This document shows, piece by piece, positions 1 to 6,097 of a stretch of DNA of 15,209 bases; position 1 is the stretch's first letter, and every line of letters starts with the position of its first letter. Location: assembly GCA_035648735.1 (NCBI GenBank), contig DASRKX010000085.1, positions 1 to 15,209 of the forward strand. The letters are read 5' to 3'. The stretch comes from REEB95 sp035648735 (lineage in GTDB: Bacteria > Pseudomonadota > Alphaproteobacteria > ATCC43930 > CGMCC-115725). The position numbers and the translations under genes were made by a program. The notes under the pieces were generated by a model. That model was not told the origin of the DNA. It saw only the letters and a program-made list of their open reading frames with translations, and did not search any database.

Positions 1-2
1 TG

Positions 3-647
3 GTCGGGGTGCAGCTTCTTCATCAGCCGGCGATGCGCGTCGCGGATGTCGGCTGCGGTGGCGCCCGGCTTGAGGCCGAGGATCTCATAGGCCTCGTCGC
101 GCGTCATGGCATCGCCGCTCGACGCGCCCGAATTGCCCCCGCCGGCGCCGCCCGCCCGCTGCCGCCAATCCGGCCGCGCCCGGTCGAGCCAGGCTTCGAG
201 CAGGCGCGCCGCATCCTCGTCCTCGACGCGGCACTGCCGCAGCAGGTCGAACAGCTCCGCCTCGGCGAGTTCGTCGAGCCGCCGCCCCGCGTAAGGCCCG
301 CGCTTCACCGTGCCGGTCATCTCGCCCGTCGCGTGATCGAGCCGCATGCCGAGCGTCGCCGTCTCCACCTTGGAGCTTTGCCCGCCGCCGGCGGTGCCGC
401 GCCGCGCCCGCCATTGCCGCCACAACCGGATGGCGATCGGCGAGAAGCTGGCGACGGCGATGAACACCGGCCAGAATCTTTCGCTCAGAATCAGAAGCGC
501 CAGCGTCGCCAGCGCGCCGCCGATCGCGAGCGCGCCGAGGAACCAGGTGATGAAGCGGCCGAGCTTGGCCGGATCGGCGCTGACGAAAATCCGCGCCAGC
601 CCCAGCAGCGCAAGCAGGAACCCGACGCCGAGCGCCAGATAGATCAT
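3..647 (-). CDS. membrane-anchored DnaJ-domain protein (partial, C-terminus off the window)
   Basis: The reading frame is open from ATG at 647 to the window edge (215 codons, no stop). Residues 2-20, about 32-53 and about 57-72 are hydrophobic and should form membrane segments. A basic stretch (RQWRARR, 77-83), a glycine-rich linker (about 166-179) and a C-terminal J domain starting near residue 182 (TRDEAYEILGLKPGATAADI) follow. The last visible residues are the diagnostic HPD (213-215), so the window ends in the middle of the J domain. J domains stimulate Hsp70 (DnaK) ATPase; here the chaperone would be recruited to the inner membrane. The N-terminal-membrane, C-terminal-J layout is like Pam18/Tim14-type proteins, though this is only an architectural likeness. 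Its ATG overlaps the stop of the upstream VWA gene (ATGA), which points to translational coupling. Client and partner are unknown. Confidence 0.88.
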   Translation of the reverse strand, partial: MIYLALGVGFLLALLGLARIFVSADPAKLGRFITWFLGALAIGGALATLALLILSERFWPVFIAVASFSPIAIRLWRQWRARRGTAGGGQSSKVETATLGMRLDHATGEMTGTVKRGPYAGRRLDELAEAELFDLLRQCRVEDEDAARLLEAWLDRARPDWRQRAGGAGGGNSGASSGDAMTRDEAYEILGLKPGATAADIRDAHRRLMKKLHPD

Positions 648-1372
648 GCCGTCGGCTTGCCCAATTGCCGGGCGAGAAGGAGCGCGCTGCCGCCCGCCCG
701 TTTGCCGTAATCGTCGAGCGCCTTGCGGCCGCCGGCGGCATAGGCGGCCACCGCGCCGAGCAGCGCGCGCAGCTCCGCGGCGCTCGACGAGTCGAATGGG
801 CAATAGGCGCCGTGCGTCAGCCGGGCGATCTCCTGGAAGCAGCGCGCGGCGGCCGGCTCCCGCCCTTCGTGAAAGATGAAGGCCGGCACGTTCAGCAATC
901 CCAACTCGCCCGCGAGCTGGATCAGGCGATCGGAATTTTCCTCCATCGCGTCGCCGACGAAGACGAGCGCATCGAGCCGCCCGTCGCGCGCCCGCGCGAT
1001 CGCGTGGCTCAGCACGCGCTCGATCTGCGTCGTGCCGCCGACGCAGGAAACCGCGCGCATGGCGTCGTGCAGCTCGGCCGCCGTCTTGAGCCAGCGGCTC
1101 GCCTTGCATTCGCCGAAACCGCGGTAATAGACCAGCTCGATCTCGATGCCGCCCGACGCGGCGGCGGCCTCGAACATCTCGCCCTGCAGCCGACAGGCGC
1201 GGTCCCAGCTCGGCTCGCGGCTGGCGGTCGCGTCCATGGCGAAGGACAAGCGGCCGCTTCCCGCGCCCGCTTGCCGCGCCGGCAAGGCGGCAACCCGGCG
1301 CAGGAAAGCGTCCACGGCGCCGGATTTTCCGGTCGCCGGCAGCCGGTTTTTGTCCTCGCCTGCCTTCGCCAT
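644..1372 (-). CDS. von Willebrand factor type A (VWA) domain protein
   Basis: This 242-aa protein has a VWA-like core. A beta strand runs into a degenerate MIDAS motif D-A-T-A-S (residues 47-51, resembling DxSxS), a later C-V-G-G-T-T supplies a candidate metal-contacting Thr, and a hydrophobic strand ends in ALVFVGDAMEE. VWA domains bind a divalent metal and mediate protein-protein contacts; no enzymatic role is visible. No signal peptide is seen, so it is probably cytoplasmic. The frame stays open upstream as far as 1492, but those codons run into the insertion sequence, so I take ATG 1372 (MAKAGEDKNR). No Shine-Dalgarno precedes it; a TATATT lies only 4 bases upstream. The stop overlaps the start of the J-domain gene (ATGA), so the two probably form an operon with a joint, unknown role. 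The insertion sequence ends 91 bp upstream and may have removed promoter elements. Confidence 0.8.
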   Translation of the reverse strand: MAKAGEDKNRLPATGKSGAVDAFLRRVAALPARQAGAGSGRLSFAMDATASREPSWDRACRLQGEMFEAAAASGGIEIELVYYRGFGECKASRWLKTAAELHDAMRAVSCVGGTTQIERVLSHAIARARDGRLDALVFVGDAMEENSDRLIQLAGELGLLNVPAFIFHEGREPAAARCFQEIARLTHGAYCPFDSSSAAELRALLGAVAAYAAGGRKALDDYGKRAGGSALLLARQLGKPTA

Positions 1373-1455
1373 GCGAAATATATGCGACCGCCGCGCCGCC
1401 GAAGTCCACTGGCTCCGAATTCGCGACCTTTGGTTGCCGCCCGCGCGCTTTGGCC

Positions 1456-1463
1456 CTAAACAG
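1456..1463. repeat. left copy of 8-bp target-site duplication
   Basis: CTAAACAG lies directly outside the left inverted repeat and is identical to 3664-3671. Removing the element and one copy restores a plausible intergenic junction between the VWA and DedA genes. Confidence 0.92.
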
Positions 1464-1490
1464 GGCATCAATATACTTGACTCAGTAACC
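1464..1490 (+). repeat. left terminal inverted repeat of the IS (27 bp)
   Basis: This repeat is exactly complementary to 3637-3663 over all 27 positions; matching breaks down from 1491 onward. The repeat contains TTGACT reading inward, which at the opposite end acts as the -35 of the transposase promoter. It also contains TATATT reading outward. Confidence 0.95.
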
Positions 1491-1540
1491 AATGATTTTG
1501 GAACCTTAATCCCGTCAAGGAGTTGCTTGACATAAACCCT

Positions 1541-1568
1541 TTGAGAACCCTTTTAGGAGCCCTATATT
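1541..1568 (+). promoter_or_regulatory. candidate promoter of the passenger gene pair
   Basis: TTGAGA (1541-1546) and TATATT (1563-1568) are separated by 16 bases, and the ATG of the antitoxin-like gene follows 22 bases later with a good ribosome site (AGGGGAAGG). Just upstream lies an inverted repeat with arms GTCAAG and CTTGAC around 6 bases (1514-1531). A direct repeat AACCCTTT (1535-1542 and 1546-1553), period 11 bp, overlaps the promoter. Either could be an autoregulatory operator, as toxin-antitoxin operons usually have one. This is inferred by eye only. Confidence 0.5.
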
Positions 1569-1590
1569 GGGGGTTCAGGGGAAGGCAGTC

Positions 1591-2169
1591 ATGGCGCAAA
1601 AACCTAGTTCAGAGCTCACTTACGAGGTGCATGGGCCCGATAGGGCCCAGCGCTGTCGGGAACTTATTATCTACATCGCGGAAAAGTGCGCTCAAGCCGA
1701 GTTCTTCGGATCGGTGAAGCTTAACAAAATTTTGTTTCATTCCGACATGCGCTCGTTCCGCAAATATGGGCAACCGATTACCGGAATGAAATATCAAAAG
1801 CTTGAACACGGGCCCGCGCCTGTCGGCATCAAGCCTCTTGAAGAGAAGATGGTGGAGAAGAAAGAAATCACCATCCGTCAAGAGATTAAGCATGGGCGCA
1901 CGCAGAATCGGGCTATCCCGCTTCGAAGCGCGAAACTGACTCTTTTTTCTGGCCGCGACATTGCAATCGTGGATGAGGTCATTCATGACCTTTGGGGCAA
2001 GACGGCGACACAGGTAAGCCTCGACTCCCACGGCATTCAGTGGAAAACGCGGGCGCTGGAGGACTACATTCCATATGAGGCCGCGTATTTGTCAGACGAA
2101 CCAATTACTCCGGCTGATATAGAAAGGACGACAGTCTTAGCGTCTAAATATGGCTGGGCATCCCAATAG
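1591..2169 (+). CDS. Panacea/SocA-like (DUF4065) antitoxin-type protein, IS passenger
   Basis: This 192-aa protein has the hallmarks of the Panacea (SocA-like, DUF4065) domain: KLNKILFHSDMRSF at 43-56, then GQPITG and the conserved block YQKLEHGPAP at 68-77. Members of this family are the antitoxin half of many toxin-antitoxin pairs and are known for neutralising very different toxins. The Caulobacter member SocA is a proteolytic adaptor for its toxin SocB. ATG 1591 is preferred over TTG 1567 because AGGGGAAGG lies just before it and the domain needs no longer N-terminus. The next gene starts 20 bp before this stop, so the two are translationally coupled in antitoxin-then-toxin order. Base composition is lower in GC than the host genes. 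The family call is strong; the antitoxin role is inferred from family and arrangement. Confidence 0.85.
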   Translation: MAQKPSSELTYEVHGPDRAQRCRELIIYIAEKCAQAEFFGSVKLNKILFHSDMRSFRKYGQPITGMKYQKLEHGPAPVGIKPLEEKMVEKKEITIRQEIKHGRTQNRAIPLRSAKLTLFSGRDIAIVDEVIHDLWGKTATQVSLDSHGIQWKTRALEDYIPYEAAYLSDEPITPADIERTTVLASKYGWASQ

Positions 2170-2455
2170 GATACATCTATCCATTGTTGAGGAAGATTCG
2201 TGGGCCGAGTGTTCCAAAAAATTCGGCGGCATTAGAAACCTCGATGACGCGTTAGAGCCGATCAGAGAGGGGCTGTCTCTAAACCCTGAAGGATTCCCGC
2301 AAATTCCGGGTTTCCATTCCGAGCTGCATTTAGCAAAGACTGATCGTATCGAACGAGAAGGCGGGAAAGTTATCCCGGCGCTTCGCGTTTGGTTTAATTA
2401 CAAACCGGGAGACACCGCCGTTCACTTGCTCTGGGCTGAAAAGATTCCAGATTAG
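2150..2455 (+). CDS. small putative toxin partner of the Panacea-type protein, IS passenger
   Basis: This is a 101-aa ORF overlapping the Panacea gene by 20 bp in another frame. I do not recognise its family with certainty. The N-terminal half is polar with a helix-like stretch (NLDDALEPIREGL, about 29-41). The C-terminal half looks strand-rich: FHSELHLAKTDRIERE, then PALRVWFNYKPGDTAVHLLWAEKI at the end, reminiscent of the last strands of RelE/ParE-fold toxins. Size, position directly after an antitoxin-type gene and coupling all suit a type II toxin. No Shine-Dalgarno precedes ATG 2150, which fits translation by termination-reinitiation. There are no membrane segments or signal peptide, so a cytoplasmic target is likely. 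The toxin activity is an inference; an unrelated accessory transposition factor is the alternative. Confidence 0.65.
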   Translation: MAGHPNRIHLSIVEEDSWAECSKKFGGIRNLDDALEPIREGLSLNPEGFPQIPGFHSELHLAKTDRIEREGGKVIPALRVWFNYKPGDTAVHLLWAEKIPD

Positions 2456-2466
2456 GGGCTTGGCGC

Positions 2467-2661
2467 TTACGTGCGCCGCTTAGGTTTGTCCCGCTGATAG
2501 CGATTTTCTTCGGCTTGTATCTTTTCGCGCGGCACGTTGAGCAAGTCACGTGTCAGGTTCTTAAACCTGTCCATCGCTCTACCGGCCTCCGCTTTTGTCA
2601 GCGACTTTCCGGCGCTTGCCTCGGTGCTGTCGCTTCGGTCACGCGTTCGGCGCTTGTCCAT
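2467..2661 (-). CDS. small basic protein encoded downstream of the transposase (64 aa), function unknown
   Basis: This short ORF starts 23 bp inside the 3' end of the transposase gene, in a different frame, with CCGG just before ATG 2661. It encodes a very charged, soluble protein: an N-terminal Arg/Lys/Asp stretch, then AMDRFKNLTRDLLNVPREKI and a basic tail (RYQRDKPKRRT). The central part is likely a helix. The pattern F-x-x-L-x-x-x-L-L-x-V-P-x-x-x-I resembles other small hypothetical proteins I have seen in bacterial genomes, but no function can be assigned. Its overlap suggests co-expression with the transposase. It might be a regulator or DNA-binding accessory factor of transposition, or a third component linked to the passenger module. 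It could also be a spurious ORF. Confidence 0.55.
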   Translation of the reverse strand: MDKRRTRDRSDSTEASAGKSLTKAEAGRAMDRFKNLTRDLLNVPREKIQAEENRYQRDKPKRRT

Positions 2662-3595
2662 TTCCGGTCAACTCGCTGTAAGTGAGTCGTTTTCCGAAGA
2701 CGGATGATAGCACTTTCTTGAACCGCCCGTAATCGTCGTCGTCGCGCTCATTGAACCTAAACGCCTGTTCGTCGAGGTATGCCCCCAAGTGAAAGGGCTC
2801 AACGCTAATGTATGTTCCTTTGATTGTACGCTTGAGCAACGACCAGAAATTTTCGATGCCGTTCGTATGGACTTGGCCGCGCACATACTCGTAAGCGTGG
2901 TCGATCACTTGATGCCCGAAGTCTCCTTGTAGGCCGCGATAGCCGACCCAAGCATCGGTGTTGATCGTCGCCCCTGGCGCGAGCGTATTGCGGATATAAA
3001 GCTGTAGCGTTGTGGCCTTCACGTTCGGGATGATCTTGGCTTTGACCCTGCTTCCATGCTTGTTGTCCTTGCGCCGCAGGATGCCGAGGACCGCCGTCTT
3101 GTTCGTGCCGCCCGTACCTTTAATTACTCGCCTGCGTTTTGACTTGTGCATGTTTTTGGACAGGCCGCCGATAAACGATTCATCTGCCTCAAACTCGCCG
3201 TCGGCTTTCATGATCGACCCGGCTTTCATAGCGAGCCTAATTCTGTGGTCGAGAAACCAAGCGGATTTTTGCGTGATGCCAAGATCGCGCGCCATCTCGT
3301 AAGAGCTAATGCCATTTTTGCAATTGGCGACCATCCAAATGCCAGCAAACCACTTATCCAGGCCGAGCGGGGAATCCTCAAAGATCGTCCCAACGCGGGC
3401 GCTGAACTGGCGCTTGGGGTGCTTCTCTTTGCATTCCCAGAGGCGGCGAGTAGCGATGTAGCGAATATCAGCACGCCCGCAGGTCGGGCAGAACACGCCT
3501 TGCGGCCAGCGCAGTTCCACAAGGAGATTGTGGGCCACGTCCGGCTTGGCAAAATGTTTGATCGCTTCAAGAAGGGTGCGGGGTTCGTTGCTCAT
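2639..3595 (-). CDS. IS1595-family transposase (ISXO2-like)
   Basis: This 318-aa transposase catalyses cut-and-paste or copy-type movement of the surrounding element. The N-terminal zinc ribbon shows C36-x2-C39 and a second pair around C55 and H59. A helix-turn-helix-like segment follows near 96-118 (SSYEMARDLGITQKSAWFL). The catalytic RNase H-like domain (ISXO2-like) has D138 in FEADES, D214 in INTDAWVGY, and N245/E248 in HTNGIENFW, with the following K255. All expected motifs are present and the frame is unbroken, so the enzyme is probably functional. ATG 3595 has GAGG 9 bases upstream. A promoter with TTGACT inside the terminal repeat lies just before it. The last 23 bp overlap the small downstream ORF. 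Confidence 0.95.
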   Translation of the reverse strand: MSNEPRTLLEAIKHFAKPDVAHNLLVELRWPQGVFCPTCGRADIRYIATRRLWECKEKHPKRQFSARVGTIFEDSPLGLDKWFAGIWMVANCKNGISSYEMARDLGITQKSAWFLDHRIRLAMKAGSIMKADGEFEADESFIGGLSKNMHKSKRRRVIKGTGGTNKTAVLGILRRKDNKHGSRVKAKIIPNVKATTLQLYIRNTLAPGATINTDAWVGYRGLQGDFGHQVIDHAYEYVRGQVHTNGIENFWSLLKRTIKGTYISVEPFHLGAYLDEQAFRFNERDDDDYGRFKKVLSSVFGKRLTYSELTGNGQAPNA

Positions 3596-3621
3596 AGGGT
3601 ATATCCTCGGTTTATGCTGAA

Positions 3622-3650
3622 AGATTACCCTTAATGGGTTACTGAGTCAA
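3622..3650 (-). promoter_or_regulatory. transposase promoter partly inside the terminal inverted repeat
   Basis: Reading the minus strand, TTGACT (3650-3645) and TAATCT (3627-3622) are separated by exactly 17 bases, a near-consensus sigma-70 promoter. The -35 lies within the 27-bp inverted repeat, so a transposase bound to the end would cover it. Confidence 0.75.
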
Positions 3651-3663
3651 GTATATTGATGCC
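3637..3663 (-). repeat. right terminal inverted repeat of the IS (27 bp)
   Basis: This is the perfect inverted copy of 1464-1490, ending in ATATTGATGCC next to the right target duplication. Read inward on the minus strand it supplies the TTGACT -35 hexamer of the transposase promoter, so end binding by the transposase could repress its own gene (inference). Confidence 0.95.
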
Positions 3664-3671
3664 CTAAACAG
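3664..3671. repeat. right copy of 8-bp target-site duplication
   Basis: CTAAACAG lies directly outside the right inverted repeat and is identical to 1456-1463. The phase is fixed because only element ends at GGCATC/GATGCC give an exact 8-bp match. Confidence 0.92.
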
Positions 3672-3694
3672 GACAGTCAGAATCGCAGGGGCCC

Positions 3695-4324
3695 GTGCTC
3701 GCCACTTTCTTCAGCGAAATCCATCACTATGTCGGCGATTACGGCTACCTGGCCGTCGGACTCGGCATTCTGCTCGAGGATTTCGGCCTGCCGACGCCGG
3801 GCGAGACGCTGCTCATCACCGGCGCCGTGCTGGCCTCAGGCGGGGCGCTCAACATCTGGTGGCTGCTGCTGGTGGGCTGGGCCGCGGCGGTGGTCGGCGA
3901 CAATATCGGGTTCTATATCGGCCGCACCTGCGGCCATGCATTCCTCCTGCGCTTCGGCAAACGCTTCGGTATCACGCAAGCGCGTCTCGACAAAGTCGAG
4001 GGCATGTTCCACCGCTACGGCGTCGCGGTCATCATGCTCGCGCGCTTCGTCGTGATTCTGCGCCAGCTGAACGGCATCGTCGCCGGCAGCCTACGGCTGC
4101 ATTGGCTGCGTTTCCTCATCGCCAATGCCATCGGCGCCGCACTGTGGGTCGGGTTCTGGGGGCTTCTCGCCTATTGGCTTGGCCGCCGCGTCTATGTCTA
4201 TGCGCATGCGATCGAGCACATCGAGCCGCTGGCGATCGGCGGCGCGGCGGTGGCCGCCTTCATCGCCGGCATCTACGTCTACCGATGGCAGCATGAGCGG
4301 CGCGATCGGAACGGCAAGAGATAG
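3695..4324 (+). CDS. DedA-family membrane protein
   Basis: This 209-aa integral membrane protein has the DedA (SNARE-associated/VTT) layout. An N-terminal re-entrant region carries LEDFGLPTPGETLLITGAVL (about 27-46), close to the family motif with acidic residue and PGE. It is followed by a transmembrane hairpin, then FVVILRQLNGIVAGS, matching the family's F-x-R-x-x-P-x-x-R-x-x-x-x-G segment though the usual Arg-Pro pair is altered. More membrane helices and a basic C-terminal tail follow. DedA proteins act in the inner membrane in lipid (undecaprenyl phosphate or phospholipid) flipping and membrane homeostasis. GTG 3695 is the only reasonable start; AGGGG lies 3 bases before it, unusually close. 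The insertion sequence ends only 31 bp upstream, so the original promoter has been displaced. Confidence 0.9.
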   Translation: MLATFFSEIHHYVGDYGYLAVGLGILLEDFGLPTPGETLLITGAVLASGGALNIWWLLLVGWAAAVVGDNIGFYIGRTCGHAFLLRFGKRFGITQARLDKVEGMFHRYGVAVIMLARFVVILRQLNGIVAGSLRLHWLRFLIANAIGAALWVGFWGLLAYWLGRRVYVYAHAIEHIEPLAIGGAAVAAFIAGIYVYRWQHERRDRNGKR

Positions 4325-4343
4325 GTCGTCAAAATCGCCGCGT

Positions 4344-6011
4344 TCAGTGTTTCGCGCGGGAAGCGGCGCGAATCTCGGTGATCGTCTGCTTGGTGGTGAT
4401 CGTCTCGGGATCGACCTTGAGTTCGAGCACCGCCGGCCCGGCGAAGGCGCCGGCGCGCGCGAAGGCGGCGGCAAAATCGCCGGTGCGCTCCACCCTTTCG
4501 CCGTAGGCGCCGTAGGCTTTCGCCAGGGCGGCGAAATCCGGGTTGTGCAGCTCGGTGCCGAAGACACGTCCCGGGTAATGCATCTCCTGATGCATGCGGA
4601 TGGTGCCATACATGCCGTTGTTCACGATCAGGGTGACGAAGGGCAGCTTGTGGCGGGCGGCGGTGGCGAGCTCCTGGCCGGTCATCAGGAAATCCCCGTC
4701 GCCGCAGAAGCAGATCACCGCGCGCCCGGGGTGGAGCAGCTTGGCGGCGATCGCCGCCGGAAAGCCATAGCCCATCGAGCCGCTGGTGGGTGCCAACTGC
4801 GTGCCGAAACCGGTATATTGGTGATGCCGATGCACCCAGCCGGCGAAGTTGCCGGCGCCGTTGCACCAGATTGTGTCGGCCGACAGATGGGCGTCGAGCC
4901 AGCGGACGACCGCCGCCAGGTTGAGCACGCCCGGCAGCTTGGCCGGCTCGATATAGGCGAGGTAATCGGCGTGCGCGGCCTTAGTCGCCGCCGCCCAGCG
5001 CGGAGCGGCGATCGGCGCCAAGCCGTCGAGCGCCAGGGCGAAGCTGCGCGGCGTGGCGTTGATGGCGATGGCGGGATGATAGACGCGGCCGAGCTCGCTC
5101 GGATCCGGATGAACATGGATCAGCCGCTGCGTCGGTTGCGGCGGCTGGATGAGCGTATAGCCCGCGGTCGTCGCTTCGCCGAGCCGGCCGCCGATCGCGA
5201 TCAGTAGATCGGCGTTCTCGATCAGCGTCGCGAGCGTGGCGTTGGGGCCGATGCCGAGATCGCCGGCGAAGCAGGGATGCCGGTTGTCGAAGCGATCCTG
5301 CCGGCGAAAGCCGGTGGCGACGGGCAATGCATTAGCCTCGGCGAAAGCCTGGATGCGCGCGACGGCGGCGGCGTCCCATTGGCTGCCGCCCAGCAGCAGC
5401 ACCGGGCGCAGGGATTTGGCCAAGGCGTCGCGCATCGCCTTCATCTGCGCCGGCGCCGGATGCGCCTCGATTCGCTGATAGGCCTCGGCGTCAACGGCCT
5501 CGACGATATCCTCGAGCATGTCCTCGGGCAGCGAGAGCACGACGGGGCCCGGCCGGCCGCCCGCGGCGGTGTGGAAGGCGCGGCTCAGATATTCCGGAAT
5601 ACGCGCCGGATCGGCGATCTCCTCGACCCATTTGGCCATGCCGCCGAAAAATTGCTTGAAGTCGACTTCCTGCAGCGCCTCGCGGCCCCGCGCGCCGCGC
5701 GCCACCTGCCCCACCAGCACGATGAGCGGCGTCGAATCCTGCATGGCGATGTGGATGCCGGCGCTGGCGTTGGTGGCACCCGGGCCGCGCGTCACCAGGC
5801 AGATGCCCGGCCGACCGGTGAGCTTGCCATAGGCCTCGGCCATCATCGCGGCGCCGCCTTCCTGGCGGCAGACCACGAGCCGGATCGAGTTCGCATCATG
5901 CAAGGCATCCAGCAGCGCGAGATAGCTCTCGCCCGGCACGCAGAAGGCGGTGTCGGCGCCATGGATCTTGAGCTGGTCGACGAGAATTTGCGCGGCGGTG
6001 CGGGACGTCAC
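4344..6011 (-). CDS. thiamine-diphosphate-dependent enzyme, acetolactate synthase-like
   Basis: This 555-aa protein has the three-domain layout of the ThDP family. The N-terminal pyrimidine-binding domain has the catalytic Glu51 in CRQEGGAAMMAEAYG. The central domain spans about 190-330. The C-terminal pyrophosphate domain has GDGDF at 437-441 and NN at 464-465, the metal/diphosphate motif. It is most like acetolactate-synthase large subunits and relatives (benzoylformate or oxalyl-CoA decarboxylase-type). No regulatory subunit (ilvN) is adjacent, so a catabolic or uncharacterised 2-oxoacid reaction is as likely as branched-chain amino acid synthesis. The start is GTG 6011 with GAGGG 5 bases before. 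It lies 86 bp downstream of the FTR1 gene on the same strand and converges on dedA with a 19-bp gap. The substrate cannot be read from the sequence. Confidence 0.88.
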   Translation of the reverse strand: MTSRTAAQILVDQLKIHGADTAFCVPGESYLALLDALHDANSIRLVVCRQEGGAAMMAEAYGKLTGRPGICLVTRGPGATNASAGIHIAMQDSTPLIVLVGQVARGARGREALQEVDFKQFFGGMAKWVEEIADPARIPEYLSRAFHTAAGGRPGPVVLSLPEDMLEDIVEAVDAEAYQRIEAHPAPAQMKAMRDALAKSLRPVLLLGGSQWDAAAVARIQAFAEANALPVATGFRRQDRFDNRHPCFAGDLGIGPNATLATLIENADLLIAIGGRLGEATTAGYTLIQPPQPTQRLIHVHPDPSELGRVYHPAIAINATPRSFALALDGLAPIAAPRWAAATKAAHADYLAYIEPAKLPGVLNLAAVVRWLDAHLSADTIWCNGAGNFAGWVHRHHQYTGFGTQLAPTSGSMGYGFPAAIAAKLLHPGRAVICFCGDGDFLMTGQELATAARHKLPFVTLIVNNGMYGTIRMHQEMHYPGRVFGTELHNPDFAALAKAYGAYGERVERTGDFAAAFARAGAFAGPAVLELKVDPETITTKQTITEIRAASRAKH

Positions 6012-6097
6012 GGCGGCCCTCGCGAAATGTCACGGGGGCCTAGAGCTATTGGTTTTCCGCTGCGGCAGCAACGCCCAAATAGGCGCCGGCGCCACGC

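Larger units (their letters stand above)
1464..3663. mobile_element. complete IS1595-family insertion sequence with passenger genes
   Basis: The 2200-bp element is bounded by perfect 27-bp inverted repeats beginning GGCATCAATATACTTG (1464-1490 and 3637-3663). It is flanked by an exact 8-bp direct repeat CTAAACAG (1456-1463 and 3664-3671). GGC ends and 8-bp duplications are typical of the IS1595 family, and the transposase has the matching zinc-ribbon plus DDE/N domain. Inside are the transposase and a 64-aa ORF on the minus strand, and two overlapping passenger genes on the plus strand. The interior is clearly more AT-rich and uses different codons from both flanks, as expected of acquired DNA. 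Perfect ends, an intact target duplication and an intact transposase suggest a recent, possibly still active insertion. It sits between the divergent VWA and DedA genes. Subgroup (ISNwi1/ISNha5-like, known for passengers) is a guess. Confidence 0.93.

Noticed and set aside
665..1459. Long plus-strand open frame opposite the VWA gene, and similar ones opposite bioA, bioB, bioF, the ThDP gene and the MFS gene
   Set aside because: Their Arg/Ala/Gly/His-rich composition is that of antisense frames in high-GC genes; no domains seen and each lies over a well-supported gene.
2462..2477. GGCGC-TTACGT-GCGCC hairpin between the convergent IS genes as an intrinsic terminator
   Set aside because: The stem is only 5 bp and no T-run follows on either strand; it may still slow transcription but does not meet a terminator standard.
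1464..3663. The IS region as a composite transposon or genomic island end
   Set aside because: A single pair of perfect ends with one 8-bp target duplication explains it; no second IS copy, integrase or tRNA end is present.
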